Origin: Collybiopsis luxurians FD-317 M1
Lineage: Eukaryota; Basidiomycota; Agaricomycetes; Agaricales; Omphalotaceae
Reading direction: 5' to 3'
Length of the DNA: 64,000 nucleotides
Assembly: GCA_000827265.1 (NCBI GenBank)
Contig: KN834752.1
Location: forward strand, 1,460,662 to 1,524,661
The notes beneath the pieces are model-generated. The model saw only the letters and a list, made by a program, of their open reading frames with translations, was not told the origin of the DNA and did no database searches. Shown here piece by piece: positions 23,514 through 35,084 of the stretch (position 1 is its first letter; the number at the start of each line of letters is the position of its first letter). The position numbers were made by a program, and so were the translations under genes.

Positions 23514-23793
23514 AAGCTCAATACGGTCGCGAGAGCTATTAAAAGCGACTTCAAGTACGGAATTCGATACTCGTCCAGACAACAAGATGGAAGAAAAGAA
23601 ACCTCGACGGGGACCTAATATCTTTTCCCTGGACCCAGCCTCACTGTCAGTGTCAACAGATCTGGGACAAATTTAAATGTCCAGCCCTGGCGCGCTCTCA
23701 ATAAACGCGGTATTACGTAAGCCAGACTTCCCGCGCCGCTGCTCTCTAGGTCCAGGCTAGGCCTTACATTCAAAAACTAAAGTACCGTATTTT

Positions 23794-25525
23794 TTACCAC
23801 TCCCTCAAGCTCTCATCGTCTCCTCTCCAGAGAGGGTTCCTCCAAGGACTACTCTTCTGTACATAGTACTCACTCGTCTTCCGTACCCGTTCTTCGTCAA
23901 CTTCAATTCCAATTCCAGGTCCTGTGTGAATGGATGTCAATGAGTCAATGAGACAATGGCAAGCTCCGATCGACAACAACAGCTGGTCTCAGATTCATAC
24001 GTACCTGTTAAAGCAGCAATGTATCCGTCTTTTACGGTAAACACATTTGGATTAACCAAGTATGTGTGCAGGTCCGCCTCCATGCCCAGTTCCTCTTGGG
24101 CCTTGACATTGTAATGCATCTGACTCATGCTCAGTAAGACGAAACGTCGTAGTTAAATTTAAAGAAGTACCTTCCAGCTCATTTCCTGTATCACAACTGT
24201 TCAAACAGTAAGTGGGGCTCAGGTGAGTGAGGGGAAGACTTACAGTTCGGAGCGGAAATCGCCACCTGCATACATGCAGCCAATGCAATCGGGCCTAGAG
24301 GGCAATGAGGCGCGAGAGCCACATCGTACGTCGCCGTATAGCTAGCTATTTTGTGCAACTCGGAAATTCCACCGCAGTGTGATACCTAGGACGCAGTAAA
24401 TGGAAAACCGATTCACCAGTAGTTACACACTTGCATCTGGCTGGGCAATATCAATTGCGCGTCTTTCCAAATACGGTCTGAAATCCCAGCGTGAATAGAG
24501 TCGTTCGCCCAGAGCGATGGGTGTGGATATGGTGTTCGACAGGTCGGCGATTTCTTCTGGTTGGGTAGGAAGCAGGGGCTCTGGTAAAAATGATCAGTTT
24601 CACTTCCACCGACTCGAAAACCACGGAGACTACCTTCAATAAACATAGGCTGGAGAGGTTCCAAAATTTTTGCAAGCTGTTTGGCCATACCCTTGTGAAG
24701 CCTTCCGTGAAAGTCGACCCCGACGTCTAATCCGACTGATCTGCATGCACGAGTTGGGATCAGCTTAGTATGCATATCGACTGCGATCGGTGTAGGACAA
24801 AATGCACGAAATTAACTCACTTGACTTGTTTGACGCGCTCAGCAGTAGCTTCGAGAAACTTGGGCGAGTCGATCCATGACAGTGCGTCTGCCGATAGCCT
24901 ATGATTAGCATTTGTGTATTGGACGATCACGATTCTCAAGGCCTCACTTGTTCCATTCATCTTCACGGCGGTGAACCCTTGAGCTTTCCGCGCTTCCGCA
25001 GCGCTGACGACTTCGCTGGGATGATCTCCCCCGATCCATCCATACACTTTTATTCGTTCCCGCACCTTCCCTCCAAGCAGCTGCCAAACCGGCACCTTAA
25101 GTTTCTTGCCCTTGATGTCCCAGAGAGCGATATCGAGACCGGAAAGGGCGCTCTATGTAGATAGGACATTCGTCATACGTATGCCGAGCAGATCAGATGC
25201 ATAGGTGTTGTACGTACCATGAGAACCGGGCCTCCGCGGTAGAACCTACCCATGTAGGCAATTTGCCATATATCCTGAATGTTATCGGCTTCAGCACCAA
25301 TAAAGCGTTCTCTCAGATCATTAAAAGCGCCTTCAATGGCTTCTGTGTGCCCTTCGAGAGTACTTTCGCCCCAGCCGACGATGTTGTCGGATGTTTCGAC
25401 CCGGACGAAGAGCCACCGGGGAGGAACGCGGAAGATCTGCAGGATCAAGGTATAGATATAATTGATAGATATGCATCATCCGGAAGAATACTCGCCTCAA
25501 TCTTGGTGATAATGTTCGGGGTCAT
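23794..25525 (-). CDS. D-galactonate dehydratase-like enzyme (enolase superfamily)
   Basis: Ten exons join in frame to 396 residues, close to the 382 of bacterial DgoD: 25525..25496, 25436..25218, 25152..24948, 24887..24821, 24740..24634, 24580..24429, 24385..24244, 24196..24171, 24119..24005 and 23921..23794. [15 protein letters not shown] matches the DgoD start. The metal-binding and catalytic region is seen in [13 protein letters not shown], then [36 protein letters not shown] and [18 protein letters not shown]. The protein ends [13 protein letters not shown], also as in DgoD. The reaction removes water from D-galactonate to give 2-keto-3-deoxygalactonate with Mg2+ in the cytosol. Intron 1 appears to use a GC donor (GAG/GCGAGT), because no GT site keeps the conserved spacing. 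Exon 8 is only 26 bases. Substrate specificity is inferred from the family. Confidence 0.92.
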
Positions 25526-25834
25526 AGTAATGGCTAGAGAAAGAGTTAGGTCGGGCCGTGTTGTGGCTATCGTTTCTCATGGTGAAAGTCCCAGGAATAG
25601 CCGGAGAGAAGATACTATTCAGCCAATCAAGCTGAACTATGCCAATATTCACCACAAATAAAATACCTACGCAGTGCCGTATAGTATACTCACCGAAGTC
25701 TTGCCGCTACGCTACCATGGGCGTCTAAATGAGCCATCCAAGGGCTAGATGGATGCCGAATTGCCGTATTCTCACGCACAAACCCTTTTCTTCTCGACTG
25801 CCAGGACAGTGAAAACAGAAATCTCAAGTTCATC

Positions 25835-27399
25835 ATGGCTGACGCTGGTGAGACCAGGCGTGTAATCATGGTATCCGTTCGCTGTCGTACTCACTTAACT
25901 TCCTTTTTGCTCATCCTTTTTAGGCTTCTTCAAAGGTACTTCAGCCGACCAGGACAGGCGTTTCTCCGACAAAGAGCTCAAACTACTCAAATCCATGAAG
26001 TTTCCTCCGGAATTTGACAAAAAGGTAGGAATAATACTTGGAAGCTGTTTGGTGCATCTTGAATAACTCGCTCAAGGTTGACATGCGTAAAGTCAATTTG
26101 ACCGTTATCAGACCATGGATTGCGAAAAAAGTAGTGGAACTCGTCGGTTTCGAGGATGAAGTTGTGGTCGAGTATGCTATGGGTCTTCTCGAAGATAAGC
26201 AGGAACTGGTAAGGACATTCGAATTATGATTTTGATGTTGTCTCATAGGCCTCATTTGTTGCCAGTTTCCTGACCCGAGAAAGATGCAAATTAATTTGAC
26301 CGGTTTCCTCACGAAAGACACGCCTGCATTCATGTCTGCTCTCTGGAAATTATTGCTTGAGGCTCAGTCTGATATGACAGGTGTTCCTCGGACCTTTGTT
26401 GAAGAAAAAAAGGAAGAATTGCGCAAGGCCCGCGAACGCGATACCCGTGCCATTGACGAGAGGGACCGAAGAGCTAGGTTGGATGAAATTCGAGACGGGG
26501 ACCGTGGCGGTCGTGGAGGCAGAGGCCGTGGCCGCGGTCGCGGTCGTGGCAGAGGCTTTGACGATGACCGTGGCACTCGAGGTCGAGATGGCGGTTGGGG
26601 AGGTCGTGGAGGTGGTCCTAGAAGGCACAACTCACGGTCTCCTCCTCCTAGACGAAGATCTCGTACTCCGTCATCTTCTGCTAGTTCTCGTTCTCCCAGA
26701 AGATACCGTTCTCCCCCGCCCCGTCGTAGATCGCCTGCCCGTGCCTCACGTTCTCCTTCACCTCCCAGGCGTTCACTCAAGCGTCGTTCACCCTCCCGTT
26801 CCGTTTCACGCTCTCCTCCGCGTCGCCGAAATCGATCACCTTCCATGACTCCTCCTCGGCGATTTAGAGACAGTCGGAGTCCACCGCCTCGAAAACGTCG
26901 GGTATCTCGTGGTCCCTCTCCTTCTCGCTCTCCGAGTAGGTCCAGATCCCCTCCGCGTTATAGTAAACGCAAGCGGAGCGCTAGCCCCCCAAGACGTCGC
27001 AGGAGCCCTTCCAGATCCCCACCTCGTCGTAGGAGCCCTCGTCGGGACGAGAAAAGTTCCAGGAAGTATACTCGTAGTCCTAGCCCAAGTAGCCGGAGTC
27101 GTAGCCGTACTCCCCGTCGTGGCTCTCCTCCCGCGGAACGTATGGATGTGGATCGCAAGGATGTCGAAGAGCTCAAGATCAAAGGTCAAGCTGAGCTTGA
27201 GAAGAAGAATAGCAAGTTGCATAGTGATGAGGTTTGTCCGTTTTAACCTTTTATCTTGGCTTCCGGCTAATTATCAATCGAGGAATAGGAATCTAAGTCG
27301 CCTTCTCAAGCGGAACTGTCTCAAAGAGAAAACGAACTGAAGGAACGTGCCCTACGGAACAAGGTCGTACGGACCAGAAAAGGCAGTGGCAACAGCTGA
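25835..27399 (+). CDS. PWI-domain, arginine/serine-rich splicing coactivator (SRRM1-like)
   Basis: Exons 25835..25847, 25924..26024, 26077..26208, 26266..27231 and 27289..27399 give 440 residues. The N-terminus holds a PWI domain: FFKGTSADQDRRFSDKE, then VNLTVIRPWIAKKVVELVGF, DEVVVEYAMGLLE and INLTGFLTKDTPAFMSALWK. This nucleic-acid-binding fold marks the SRm160/SRRM1 family. After an R/E-rich helix comes an RGG-type stretch (about residues 155-195), then a long RS domain of SPPRRRS-type repeats. SRRM1 proteins bridge exonic enhancers and the spliceosome in nuclear speckles. The first exon is only 13 coding bases. The RS domain has many open shadow frames on both strands, which are composition artefacts. 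The family call is firm. Confidence 0.93.
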
Positions 27400-27825
27400 T
27401 GGCTGAGTGTTTTTCGTCTCTGACTCTTTTCTTTTTTTCGTCGGTGCCTCAGAAAATATTGCTTTCGTGCTTAGGTCTCTGCTATATACTTATACCGCTG
27501 AACTTCGGATCACTACCTTCGAAAAAAAAAATAAAGATATGTCGAACGCTTTTCTATAGAATCCGTCGGTATAGTTCTACCCCTTTTTATTCATACACTG
27601 TTGTTGATGCCCTTTTTTTCTCTAAATCTCGAATAACATGTCCATGACCTCGATCTAAAGTGAGATATATAAGCGTCGCCGAGATTAAACAGACCCTTTC
27701 TTTCTATTCTGTTGCCGCTGTAATGTAAAAGGAGTGACGTCCTCTTTCGTGCTCTTTAGGATGTTTCTCGATCTTCATCGGGGCAATACCGGCAGGTTCG
27801 TTTTCGGTGTTTCCAAGGACGAGAC

Positions 27826-28223
27826 CCTCGTGGTCTATGCTCTTTTTCCGAAATGATATACCCTACAACAGGCAATAACTTTAATAGGCCATCACGGCTC
27901 TAGTTTTATTTCTGGGATGCCAAGACAGACATTTGTACTACATACCACTTTCAAAAGGTATTGATTTCGCCTTGGCGCAGTTTCTCCGCTACCGAATATT
28001 TTTTATCGTTTACACCATTCGGTTATTCAATCGTTCGCTATTATTAGATGAAATACGGATAAATCCACGCAGGTTGGTGTGTTGTATCCTCCGCTAGAAC
28101 TGAGGTGGTGCAATTTTGAGAAGCTCTGAGAGTGCGTACGCACGTATAAAAATGTAGACTTGTTCGAGGTGAAAAGGCTGTTTGCGGTTAACCAATTAAA
28201 ACGACTAACGACGACGAACAACC
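27826..28223 (+). promoter_or_regulatory. Promoter of AA9 gene 1
   Basis: The first roughly 390 bases of the unit are shared with the second copy, with scattered changes and small indels. TATAAA at 28145-28150 lies 79 bases before the ATG. The sequence between about 27400 and 27825 has no gene and is not part of the repeat. Confidence 0.6.
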
Positions 28224-30032
28224 ATGTACTACTCACTGATCGCAGCGGCATGCTTCGTTGCTTCCGCTTCTGCTCACGCTACCTTCCAAGAGCTCTGGAT
28301 TAATGGAGTCGATCAAGGTAGCTCTTGCGTGCGGCTTCCGCTAAGCAACAGTCCCGGTGAGTAAACGTATTCTTTCTTTCCCTTTCGGACTGGTCCTCGC
28401 CTTCGCTTGATATGGAAGCTCACTTGGACTTGGTAATGATTTAGTTACGGATGTCACTTCTGATGTACGCTGTGATCTCCACTCGAAGACGGGAAACTTA
28501 CTCTTAATCTGATCTTCTTGTGTGATACCTAAAGGACCTGACTTGCAATGTTACCCCAACGCCGTCCAACGGAATATGCTCTGTGATGCGTAAGTCTTTC
28601 TTCGAATGTTCTATGATTTTTTATTGATTGTTGATTCCGATTTTCATCGCGTCAGCTGGAGATTCGGTCACCGTCGAGATGCACCAGCAGCCAAACGATC
28701 GTTCTTGCGCGACCCAGGCAATTGGAGGTGACCAGTGAGCTATTTTTCTTCACTGAAGATTATTTGAGTTTACTCAATATCACCGCGCCAGCTACGGCCC
28801 TATCAACGTGAGTACTAGTGGGCTTGCAGAAGTAACTGACCTGATTGAACATAGATATACCTCGCACCCGTCGCCAATGCGATAACAGCCGATGGCCCTA
28901 GTGCATCTTGGTTCAAGATCTCAGAGATAGGTCTTCCGTCTGACAACCCAGATTACTGGGGCACTGGTAAGTTTGTTTGTTAGCTTGGGGAGGTTCTATT
29001 TAATGACGACCATGGCTGCATTTGATATCTTCAGAGGTTCTGAATGACAATTGCGGGCACTACACGTTCACTATTCCACCGAATATCAAACCAGGAAATT
29101 ATCTTCTTCGTGCGGAAGTGATTGGTATGTGGACGAGCCCCATTTGATGTAATGGTAAGATTGATGAGTTGACTTTTGTGGCAGCTCTGCATGTAGCTTC
29201 GTCTGTCGGTGGTGCTCAGTAAGCTCTATTTACTCTAATCAGGGAATGAAACCTTGTAATTCAAATGAAATACATTTAGGTTCTACATGTCTTGCTTCCA
29301 GATCAATGTTCGTTTCATGTCCTCGTTTTTTGCGAATGCATACTAAGTTATTGATCTGCTCATAGGTTGGTGGTTCAGGAACTATTAGCCCATCTGGCGT
29401 GGCGATTCCTGGAGCTTACAGCGCCACTGACCCTGGTTCGTAGCTATCCCTAGGGAGGAAAAATTGACGATCTGATTCGAGACTTTGCATCTATGAAGGT
29501 ATTCTCATCAACATATACCAACAGCTCGACACTTACCAAAGTGAGTTATCTTTTCCCTGTTCCACTTTTCGTTGATGTACTTATGTAATTGTGCGTTTTT
29601 AGTTCCTGGACCCACCCCATACGGAACTACATCTCCTTCAGTAGCCAGCACTCCCTGGCCCACTACCGCAACATGGAACACGGCCCTTCAGCCGTCGACC
29701 GTACCGACCACTGTTCCTGGCGGCAGCGCGCCTACAGGTACCGGGGGTGGTTCTAGCGGCGGCGGAGGTAGTACTGCGCCTACGCCTACACCTACACCTA
29801 CACCTACGTCTCCGACGACCTCACCTTCGAGCTCACCCACTTCCGGTGGGGGTGCGTCTGGAGCTTACGGTCAGTGCGGAGGTATTGGATGGACTGGTCC
29901 TACGAGTTGCGTCGCCGGATACACATGTTCGGTTACCAACCCTTGTAAGTCTCTGACTCGATTCTGACAGTAGGGGGTGGATATGAACTGACGTCACCCG
30001 ATACAGACTATTCCCAATGTATTCCTTCTTAA
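28224..30032 (+). CDS. Lytic polysaccharide monooxygenase, family AA9, with C-terminal CBM1 (copy 1)
   Basis: Thirteen exons (28224..28356, 28445..28464, 28535..28589, 28656..28734, 28792..28807, 28855..28966, 29035..29124, 29185..29218, 29280..29307, 29366..29435, 29499..29540, 29603..29944, 30007..30032) give 348 residues. A signal peptide (MYYSLIAAACFVASASA) ends just before HATFQELWING, so His18 becomes the mature N-terminal copper ligand. The second copper His is in GDHYGPIN, and AQFYMSCFQINV holds the axial Tyr. A Pro/Thr/Gly/Ser linker then leads to a cellulose-binding CBM1: YGQCGGIGWTGPTSCVAGYT, ending YYSQCIPS. The enzyme is secreted and cleaves crystalline cellulose oxidatively. Exons as short as 16 and 20 bases are needed to keep frame, and the paralog confirms them. 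Confidence 0.96.
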
Positions 30033-30330
30033 GGTTGAGTTCAAGCCGCGGTCGAGTTTCCACAGCAAAATGTGTAATGTAATCAGGCTGCTTACTGTAC
30101 TCGGACATATTTGGATTTTGTGAATGAAATGAAATTTCTTCGAAGTCATCCCTGTAGCCATAATCAGCCCTATTCCATGTAAGATGGGGAAGTCTTAAAG
30201 TTGCGTGCTTGCGTTAACTAGTCCGGAGGCTGGGAGGCGTCTCCACTGCTCAAAGGACCGTGGGCTTCAAGAGGAGGGGCAGCTTTCGAATTCGCTGACT
30301 CAGCTCGAGCATCAGCGGCGTTTTGAGTCG

Positions 30331-30669
30331 ACCCTCGTGGTCTATGCTCTTTTTCCGAAATGATATACCCTACAACAGGCAAAGCTTCTTCAGCTTTAAT
30401 ATTTCATCATTGCCAAGACCGGCGTTTGTACTACATACCACTTTCAACAGGTACTGATCTCGCCTTGGCGCAGTTTCTCCGCTACCAAACACCTTTCTGT
30501 CGTTTACATCATTCAATCATTCAGTCGTTCGCTGTTATTCGATGAAAATACGGAGAAATCCACACAAGTTAGTCTGCTATATTCTCCGCTAGACCTGTAC
30601 AAGTTTGGGAAGCTCCGAGAATGCGCATATATAAAGTGTAGGTTTGTTCGGGGAAGTAAGAGGTGAACA
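30331..30669 (+). promoter_or_regulatory. Promoter of AA9 gene 2
   Basis: Related to the copy 1 promoter but shorter. TATAAA at 30630-30635 is only 40 bases before the ATG, because about 40 bases present downstream of the TATA box in copy 1 are missing here. Confidence 0.6.
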
Positions 30670-32450
30670 ATGTACTACTCACTAATTGCGGCAGCGTTCT
30701 TTGTGGCTTCCGCTTCAGCCCATGCTACCTTCCAGGAGCTCTGGATCAATGGAGTCGATCAGGGTAGCTCTTGCGTGCGGCTTCCGTTAAGCAACAACCC
30801 TGGTGAGTAGAATTATACCTTTTTTTTCGTTCTTTTTGTTCGATAAAGAAACTGACTTGGTACGATACAGTTACGGACGTCACTTCGAATGTACGTGGCG
30901 ATCTCCACTCTGAGAAAAGGGGAAATCATTCTCAATCTGACTTTTTGTCTTTTTTGATACCTAAAGGACCTGACTTGCAATGTTTCCCCGACACCGTCCA
31001 ACGGAGTATGCTCTGTGAAGCGTAAGACCAAGCTCGCACGTCTTTTATCAGGTACTGACTCTGGTTCCAATTGTAACAGCTGGAGATTCGGTTACCGTCG
31101 AAATGCACCAGCAGCCAAACGACCGTTCTTGTGCGAATGAGGCTATTGGAGGCGCTCAGTGAGTTAGGTTTCGTATCGTTTTGAAGAAAAAGTCTCCTGA
31201 CTTGATCGACACTATTTTGCCAGCTACGGCCCTATAAACGTGAGCTCAAGGTTCTATCGAGGTTGGAGAAGCTGACCTAACTGAACGTAGATTTACCTCG
31301 CACCCGTCGCCAATGCGATAACAGCCGATGGTCCAAGTGCATCTTGGTTCAAGATCTCAGAGATAGGTCTTCCGTCCTCCAACCCAGATTACTGGGGTAC
31401 TGGTAAGTTTATTTATGCTTGAAGTGTTTACATTTAATGACGAATTAAACTTCTTTAGAGGTTCTGAACGACAATTGTGGTCACTACACGTTCACTATTC
31501 CCCCGAATATCAAACCTGGAAATTATCTACTTCGTGCGGAAGTTATTGGTATGTGAATGAGCGCCATTTAATGGTATGGTAAGATTGATAAGCTGACTTT
31601 TGTGACAGCTCTTCATGTAGCTTCGTCTGTCGGAGGTGCACAGTAAGCTTTATTTACTCTCGTTAGGAAATGACAATTTTGATTCAAGTGATTTACCTAT
31701 AGGTTCTACATGTCCTGCTACCAGATCAACGTTCGTTCCATGTTTTTGTGTTTTGCTAATGCATATTAAGCTGTTGTTCTACTCATAGATCGGTGGTACA
31801 GGAACTGTTAGTCCTGCTGGTGTGAAGATTCCTGGTGCTTACAGTGCCACCGACCCTGGTTCGTAGCTTCCCCCCGGGAGGAGGAATTGACGATCTGATT
31901 CGAGGCTTTGCATTTATGCAGGTATTCTCATCAACATATATCAACAGCTCAACTCGTACCAAAGTAAGCTGTCTTTTTCCCGTTCCGATTTATCATTCTT
32001 TTTCATTGATGTACTTGTATAATTGTGCGCTTCTAGTTCCCGGACCCTCCCCATACGGAACTACATCCCCTGCTGTGGCAAACACACCTTGGCCCACTAC
32101 TGCAACATGGAACACGGCCCTTCAGCCGTCGACTGTACCGACCACTGTTCCTGGCGGCAGCGCGCCTACAGGTACCGGGGGTGGTTCAAGCGGCGGAGGC
32201 AGTACTACGCCTACGCCTACGCCTACATCTCCGACGACCTCACCTTCGAGCTCACCCACTTCCGGTGGCGGTACGTCTGGAGCTTACGGTCAGTGCGGAG
32301 GTATTGGATGGACAGGTCCTACGAGTTGCGTCGCTGGATACAAATGTTCGGCTACCAACCCTTGTAAGTCACTTTTCGACTCTGATAGAGGGGGATGGAT
32401 ATGAACTGACATTACTCGATATAGACTATTCCCAATGTATTCCTTCTTAA
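30670..32450 (+). CDS. Lytic polysaccharide monooxygenase, family AA9, with C-terminal CBM1 (copy 2)
   Basis: Thirteen exons match copy 1 in length one by one, except the linker exon (327 instead of 342 bases): 30670..30802, 30871..30890, 30967..31021, 31080..31158, 31224..31239, 31291..31402, 31459..31548, 31609..31642, 31703..31730, 31789..31858, 31922..31963, 32037..32363 and 32425..32450. The product has 343 residues. The signal peptide, mature N-terminal His18, GAHYGPIN copper His, AQFYMSCYQINI and the CBM1 are all kept. Differences from copy 1 are mostly conservative (for example ATQAIGG to ANEAIGG, SGVAIP to AGVKIP), plus a shorter Thr-Pro linker. It appears fully functional, so a redundant or differently regulated pair is likely. 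Confidence 0.96.
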
Positions 32451-32922
32451 TGTTGGGTTCAAGCCGCGGTCGAGTTTCCACAGCAAAATGTGTAATGTAA
32501 TTAGGCTGCTTACTATACTCGTTTATATTTGGAGTTTATGAATGGAATGAAATATCTTCGAAGTCATCTCTGTAGCCATAATTAGTCATGGTCCACTTAA
32601 GATGGGGAGGTTTCAAAATTGCGTGCTTGCGTTAACTAGTCCGGAGGCTGTGAGGCATCTGAGATCTCCATTCCTCAAAGGACCATGGGCTTCGAGAGCA
32701 GGAACGACCTTCGAGTTCGCTAGCTCAGCTCAAGCGTTTGTGGCGTTTTGAGTCATCGAGAGTGAATACTTTCGTCGGTGCAAATGTACCAGACCTCCGC
32801 CGGTCAAAGCAAGAAATTTCGATCCTAAAGTGAACGAAAACTTCTCATGCACAGCCTCACAGATTTGTCAGCGCGGTACCTTGCTGGCGCTGGCGGAATT
32901 CAACTGCCACTCTTCACGCACA
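32451..32922. other. 3' flank of AA9 unit 2 and promoter of the p24 gene
   Basis: The first 300 bases match the 3' flank of AA9 gene 1. The remainder is unique and holds the next promoter. No gene is seen. Confidence 0.5.
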
Positions 32923-33792
32923 ATGACCCAACGACCCTCATTAACCCTTTCATCATCTCTCGTGCTCGTCCTACTCACTATCTTCCTCTCCCTCTTCACA
33001 CCCCCCGTGTCCGCCATCAAATTCCAACTCCAAGCGTACCGCTACCCTCAATCAAAATGCATATGGAATCCCATTCATAATAATGCCCTCGTCATCGTCA
33101 CGGCAAATGTAGGACCTGGAGAAGGACAACGAGTGGACATAGAGATTGTGGATTCGAGTCCGCAGAAGAATGTGTATCTGAGTAAACGGGATATTAATGG
33201 AGAGACACGACTCGCTGTCACGTCGCATGCAGAGGGAGAAGTGGGTGTTTGTTTCAAGAATACGTTGGACGGAAGTATGTGCAATTCCGAATGATTTTTC
33301 TGGTCGTTGTGTATCTGACGATGTTTCTTGGGGGTGCTAGCTGTTCCGCCTGAAAAATCTACAAAAGCGGCGCGTATCGTTGACTTGGACGTGGACATTG
33401 GCGCTGATGCTGTAGACTACAAGTACGTGTTACTTCTTTCGAGCTTTTAGAAGGCGCTCTCAAGCTGAGCCTCCCGTACAGCGCAATAGCCAACCAAGAG
33501 TCTTTATCCGGGCTCGAAACCGAAATGCGCAAACTGGAAGGAATAGTGAAAGAAATTGTAGACGAAATGGAGTATCTCAAAAAGAGAGAAATTCGCTTTA
33601 CGAGTACCAACAGTGCGTCTTGTCTATTCTTTTCCTGCTCCAGCGGTATATTCAATGTCCTTCATCTTAGTGTCAACGAACAAGCGCGTTCAGAATTTTG
33701 CATGGTTCTGCATTTTTGCTCTCGCTGGATTGGGAGTATGGCAGATTATGCACTTGCGTTCCTTCTTCAAGCGCAAGTATCTCATTGACTAA
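32923..33792 (+). CDS. p24 family (emp24/gp25L) ER-Golgi cargo receptor
   Basis: Exons 32923..33274, 33341..33422, 33482..33612 and 33671..33792 encode 228 residues. A signal peptide (SSLVLVLLTIFLSLF, ending TPPVSA) precedes a GOLD domain with two cysteines (SKCIW and VGVCFKN) that form the usual disulfide. The VGVCFKN motif is highly typical. A coiled coil follows (LETEMRKLEGIVKEIVDEMEY), then STNKRVQNFAWFCIFALAGLGVWQIMHLRSFF, the C-terminal membrane helix. The cytoplasmic tail FFKRKYLID has the diphenylalanine COPII signal and basic residues of the COPI type. The protein should cycle between ER and Golgi selecting cargo. The tail and length are closest to the Erv25/delta subfamily, but that is an inference. 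Confidence 0.93.
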
Positions 33793-33964
33793 GATGTATA
33801 TACCCAGTAGGGTGTTTCGGTACTATACACTCTGAACCTTTTAATGGGAAACGTGCCAGACCGCGAATGAATCGTGTCGCTCCTCGTCAGTAGTCAACTG
33901 ATGACAGCACATTTGCAACAGACCGAAGGTCTTCTAGTATTGTTCGAAAGGCAAAAAAACGTGT

Positions 33965-34579
33965 TCATTTCGATTGAGTCTGTTCTTGTCCTCGTTGTAT
34001 CAACCCCACTCCCACTATTACTCCGTCAGCCAATATGTCCGCAACCTTTTGGCCTTCCTTCGCCTTGGCTTCAGCTTGACGGATGAATTCATCTTGAATG
34101 GCCTTTGCGCGGGCGGCCTAAGAGTGATTGAAGTACCAAAGTGATTGTGGAGCGCGGACGGTGGTTTGAGTAACGAAAGATATGAGTAGTAGGAATTCAT
34201 TAGCGCAATGTTAGAAAAAGAAATGGGTATAACAGAGAAACGCACCTCTTTAGTATGGTGTAAACATTCTAGGTAATCGTCACCTTGAGGGCGGCATTCA
34301 GTCGGAAAGTCTGCTTTGGCGTAGCACTAAACGAGGGATTTGAGTTTACAAAGTGGGCCTGAGCCAGACTCATGAATACCTTTTGGAATTCCTGCCAGTA
34401 CGCAAAGCACCGGGAGCGTCCTAGGAAACGAAAGCGAGACGAGTGGGTAAACGGAATGTTTTGGTTGAGTTGAGATTCTTTTTACCTCCACCCCAGCCGT
34501 ATCCGGACTAGATGAACCAGAAGAGATGAGAGCGTCAGAATGTGAGACCATTATAGAGCGTCGGTACACATACGGCCAT
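33965..34579 (-). CDS. Complex I twin-CX9C subunit, NDUFS5-like
   Basis: Five short exons (34579..34574, 34507..34486, 34420..34380, 34326..34246, 34117..33965) join to 100 residues. The coding part of exon 1 is just ATG GCC. The core is CFAYWQEFQKC, then CRPQGDDYLEC, two perfect C-x9-C motifs separated by YAKADFPTE. This CHCH fold is oxidised in the mitochondrial intermembrane space, and the spacing with the SGYGWGG start and HHTKE end fits the 15 kDa/NDUFS5 accessory subunit of NADH:ubiquinone oxidoreductase. The C-terminal helix AKAIQDEFIRQAEAKAK is also usual. The last 30 residues (after GQKVADIL) are not typical, so the end is slightly uncertain. No single exon is long enough to be seen as an ORF of note. 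Confidence 0.85.
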
Positions 34580-35084
34580 GTTGTGTCGGTTTCGATGAGA
34601 GTTTAGAAGAGAGTTCGGTAACGGCGACACCGCGCCGAGGTCTCGGACGGTCTCGGTCAGATTAGATTATGGAATGGCGCTTAGATTAAGCCGTGTCCAA
34701 TTGCCTCTTTCTGAGAGCGAATTTTTGTTACGAACAGTCACCACATTTTACAGTACCTTACTCTACAGGTACTGCGATTCATAGACGAGTATTTGATTCT
34801 GCCTGTAAAAAGTGCTGACACTGAAAGAGGCAGTGATTTCTACTGGAAGAAGGGCCTCGTGCCGAGGCTCTCACCTGGTGAAAGGCTTACATTGCAATTT
34901 TTCAATAACCGAGTAGCGCCGGCGAGCGGCAGAGCCAGCTACTGTCAATGCACGATGCGAAACCATACTCTACTCATATTGATGTCGCTAGATATAAACA
35001 AGAAATAGGTATAATATATATATCTCAATTCCTCCCGCATCGTCAAAGTGACACCAATTCCCTGTGCCTTGTTAAAAAGACAAT
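34580..35084. other. Intergenic, repeat-bearing, no gene
   Basis: About 500 bases of promoter for the NDUFS5-like gene plus mobile-element-like sequence. Only the short repeat is recognisable. Confidence 0.4.
34904..34943 (+). repeat. Structured short repeat, copy 1
   Basis: A stretch of about 38 bases beginning AATAACCGAGTAGCGCCGGC is nearly identical to one at about 35774-35812. AGTAGC at its left and GCTACT at its right are complementary, and an inner GCC/GGC pair could extend a hairpin. Confidence 0.6.

Larger units (their letters stand above)
27826..30330 (+). repeat. Tandem duplication unit 1 carrying AA9 gene 1
   Basis: This block of about 2.5 kb is repeated directly in 30331-32755. 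Both units begin with the same ACCCTCGTGGTCTATGCTC sequence and end near GGCGTTTTGAGTC. The similarity covers the promoter, the gene with all introns, and about 300 bases of 3' flank. Confidence 0.85.
30331..32755 (+). repeat. Tandem duplication unit 2 carrying AA9 gene 2
   Basis: Direct repeat of unit 1, joined to it head-to-tail without a spacer. Coding parts are more alike than introns and flanks, as expected of a duplication that has aged under purifying selection. Confidence 0.85.

Noticed and set aside
26350..27222. Several long antisense and frame-shifted ORFs across the SR-rich gene
   Set aside because: They arise from the repetitive Arg/Ser codons of the RS and RGG region and have no independent splice or start context.
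34018..34245. ORF ending in RRRKAKRLRTYWLTE as the end of the NDUFS5-like protein
   Set aside because: Codon-by-codon reading shows it is in another frame; the in-frame end runs on to a stop at 33965.
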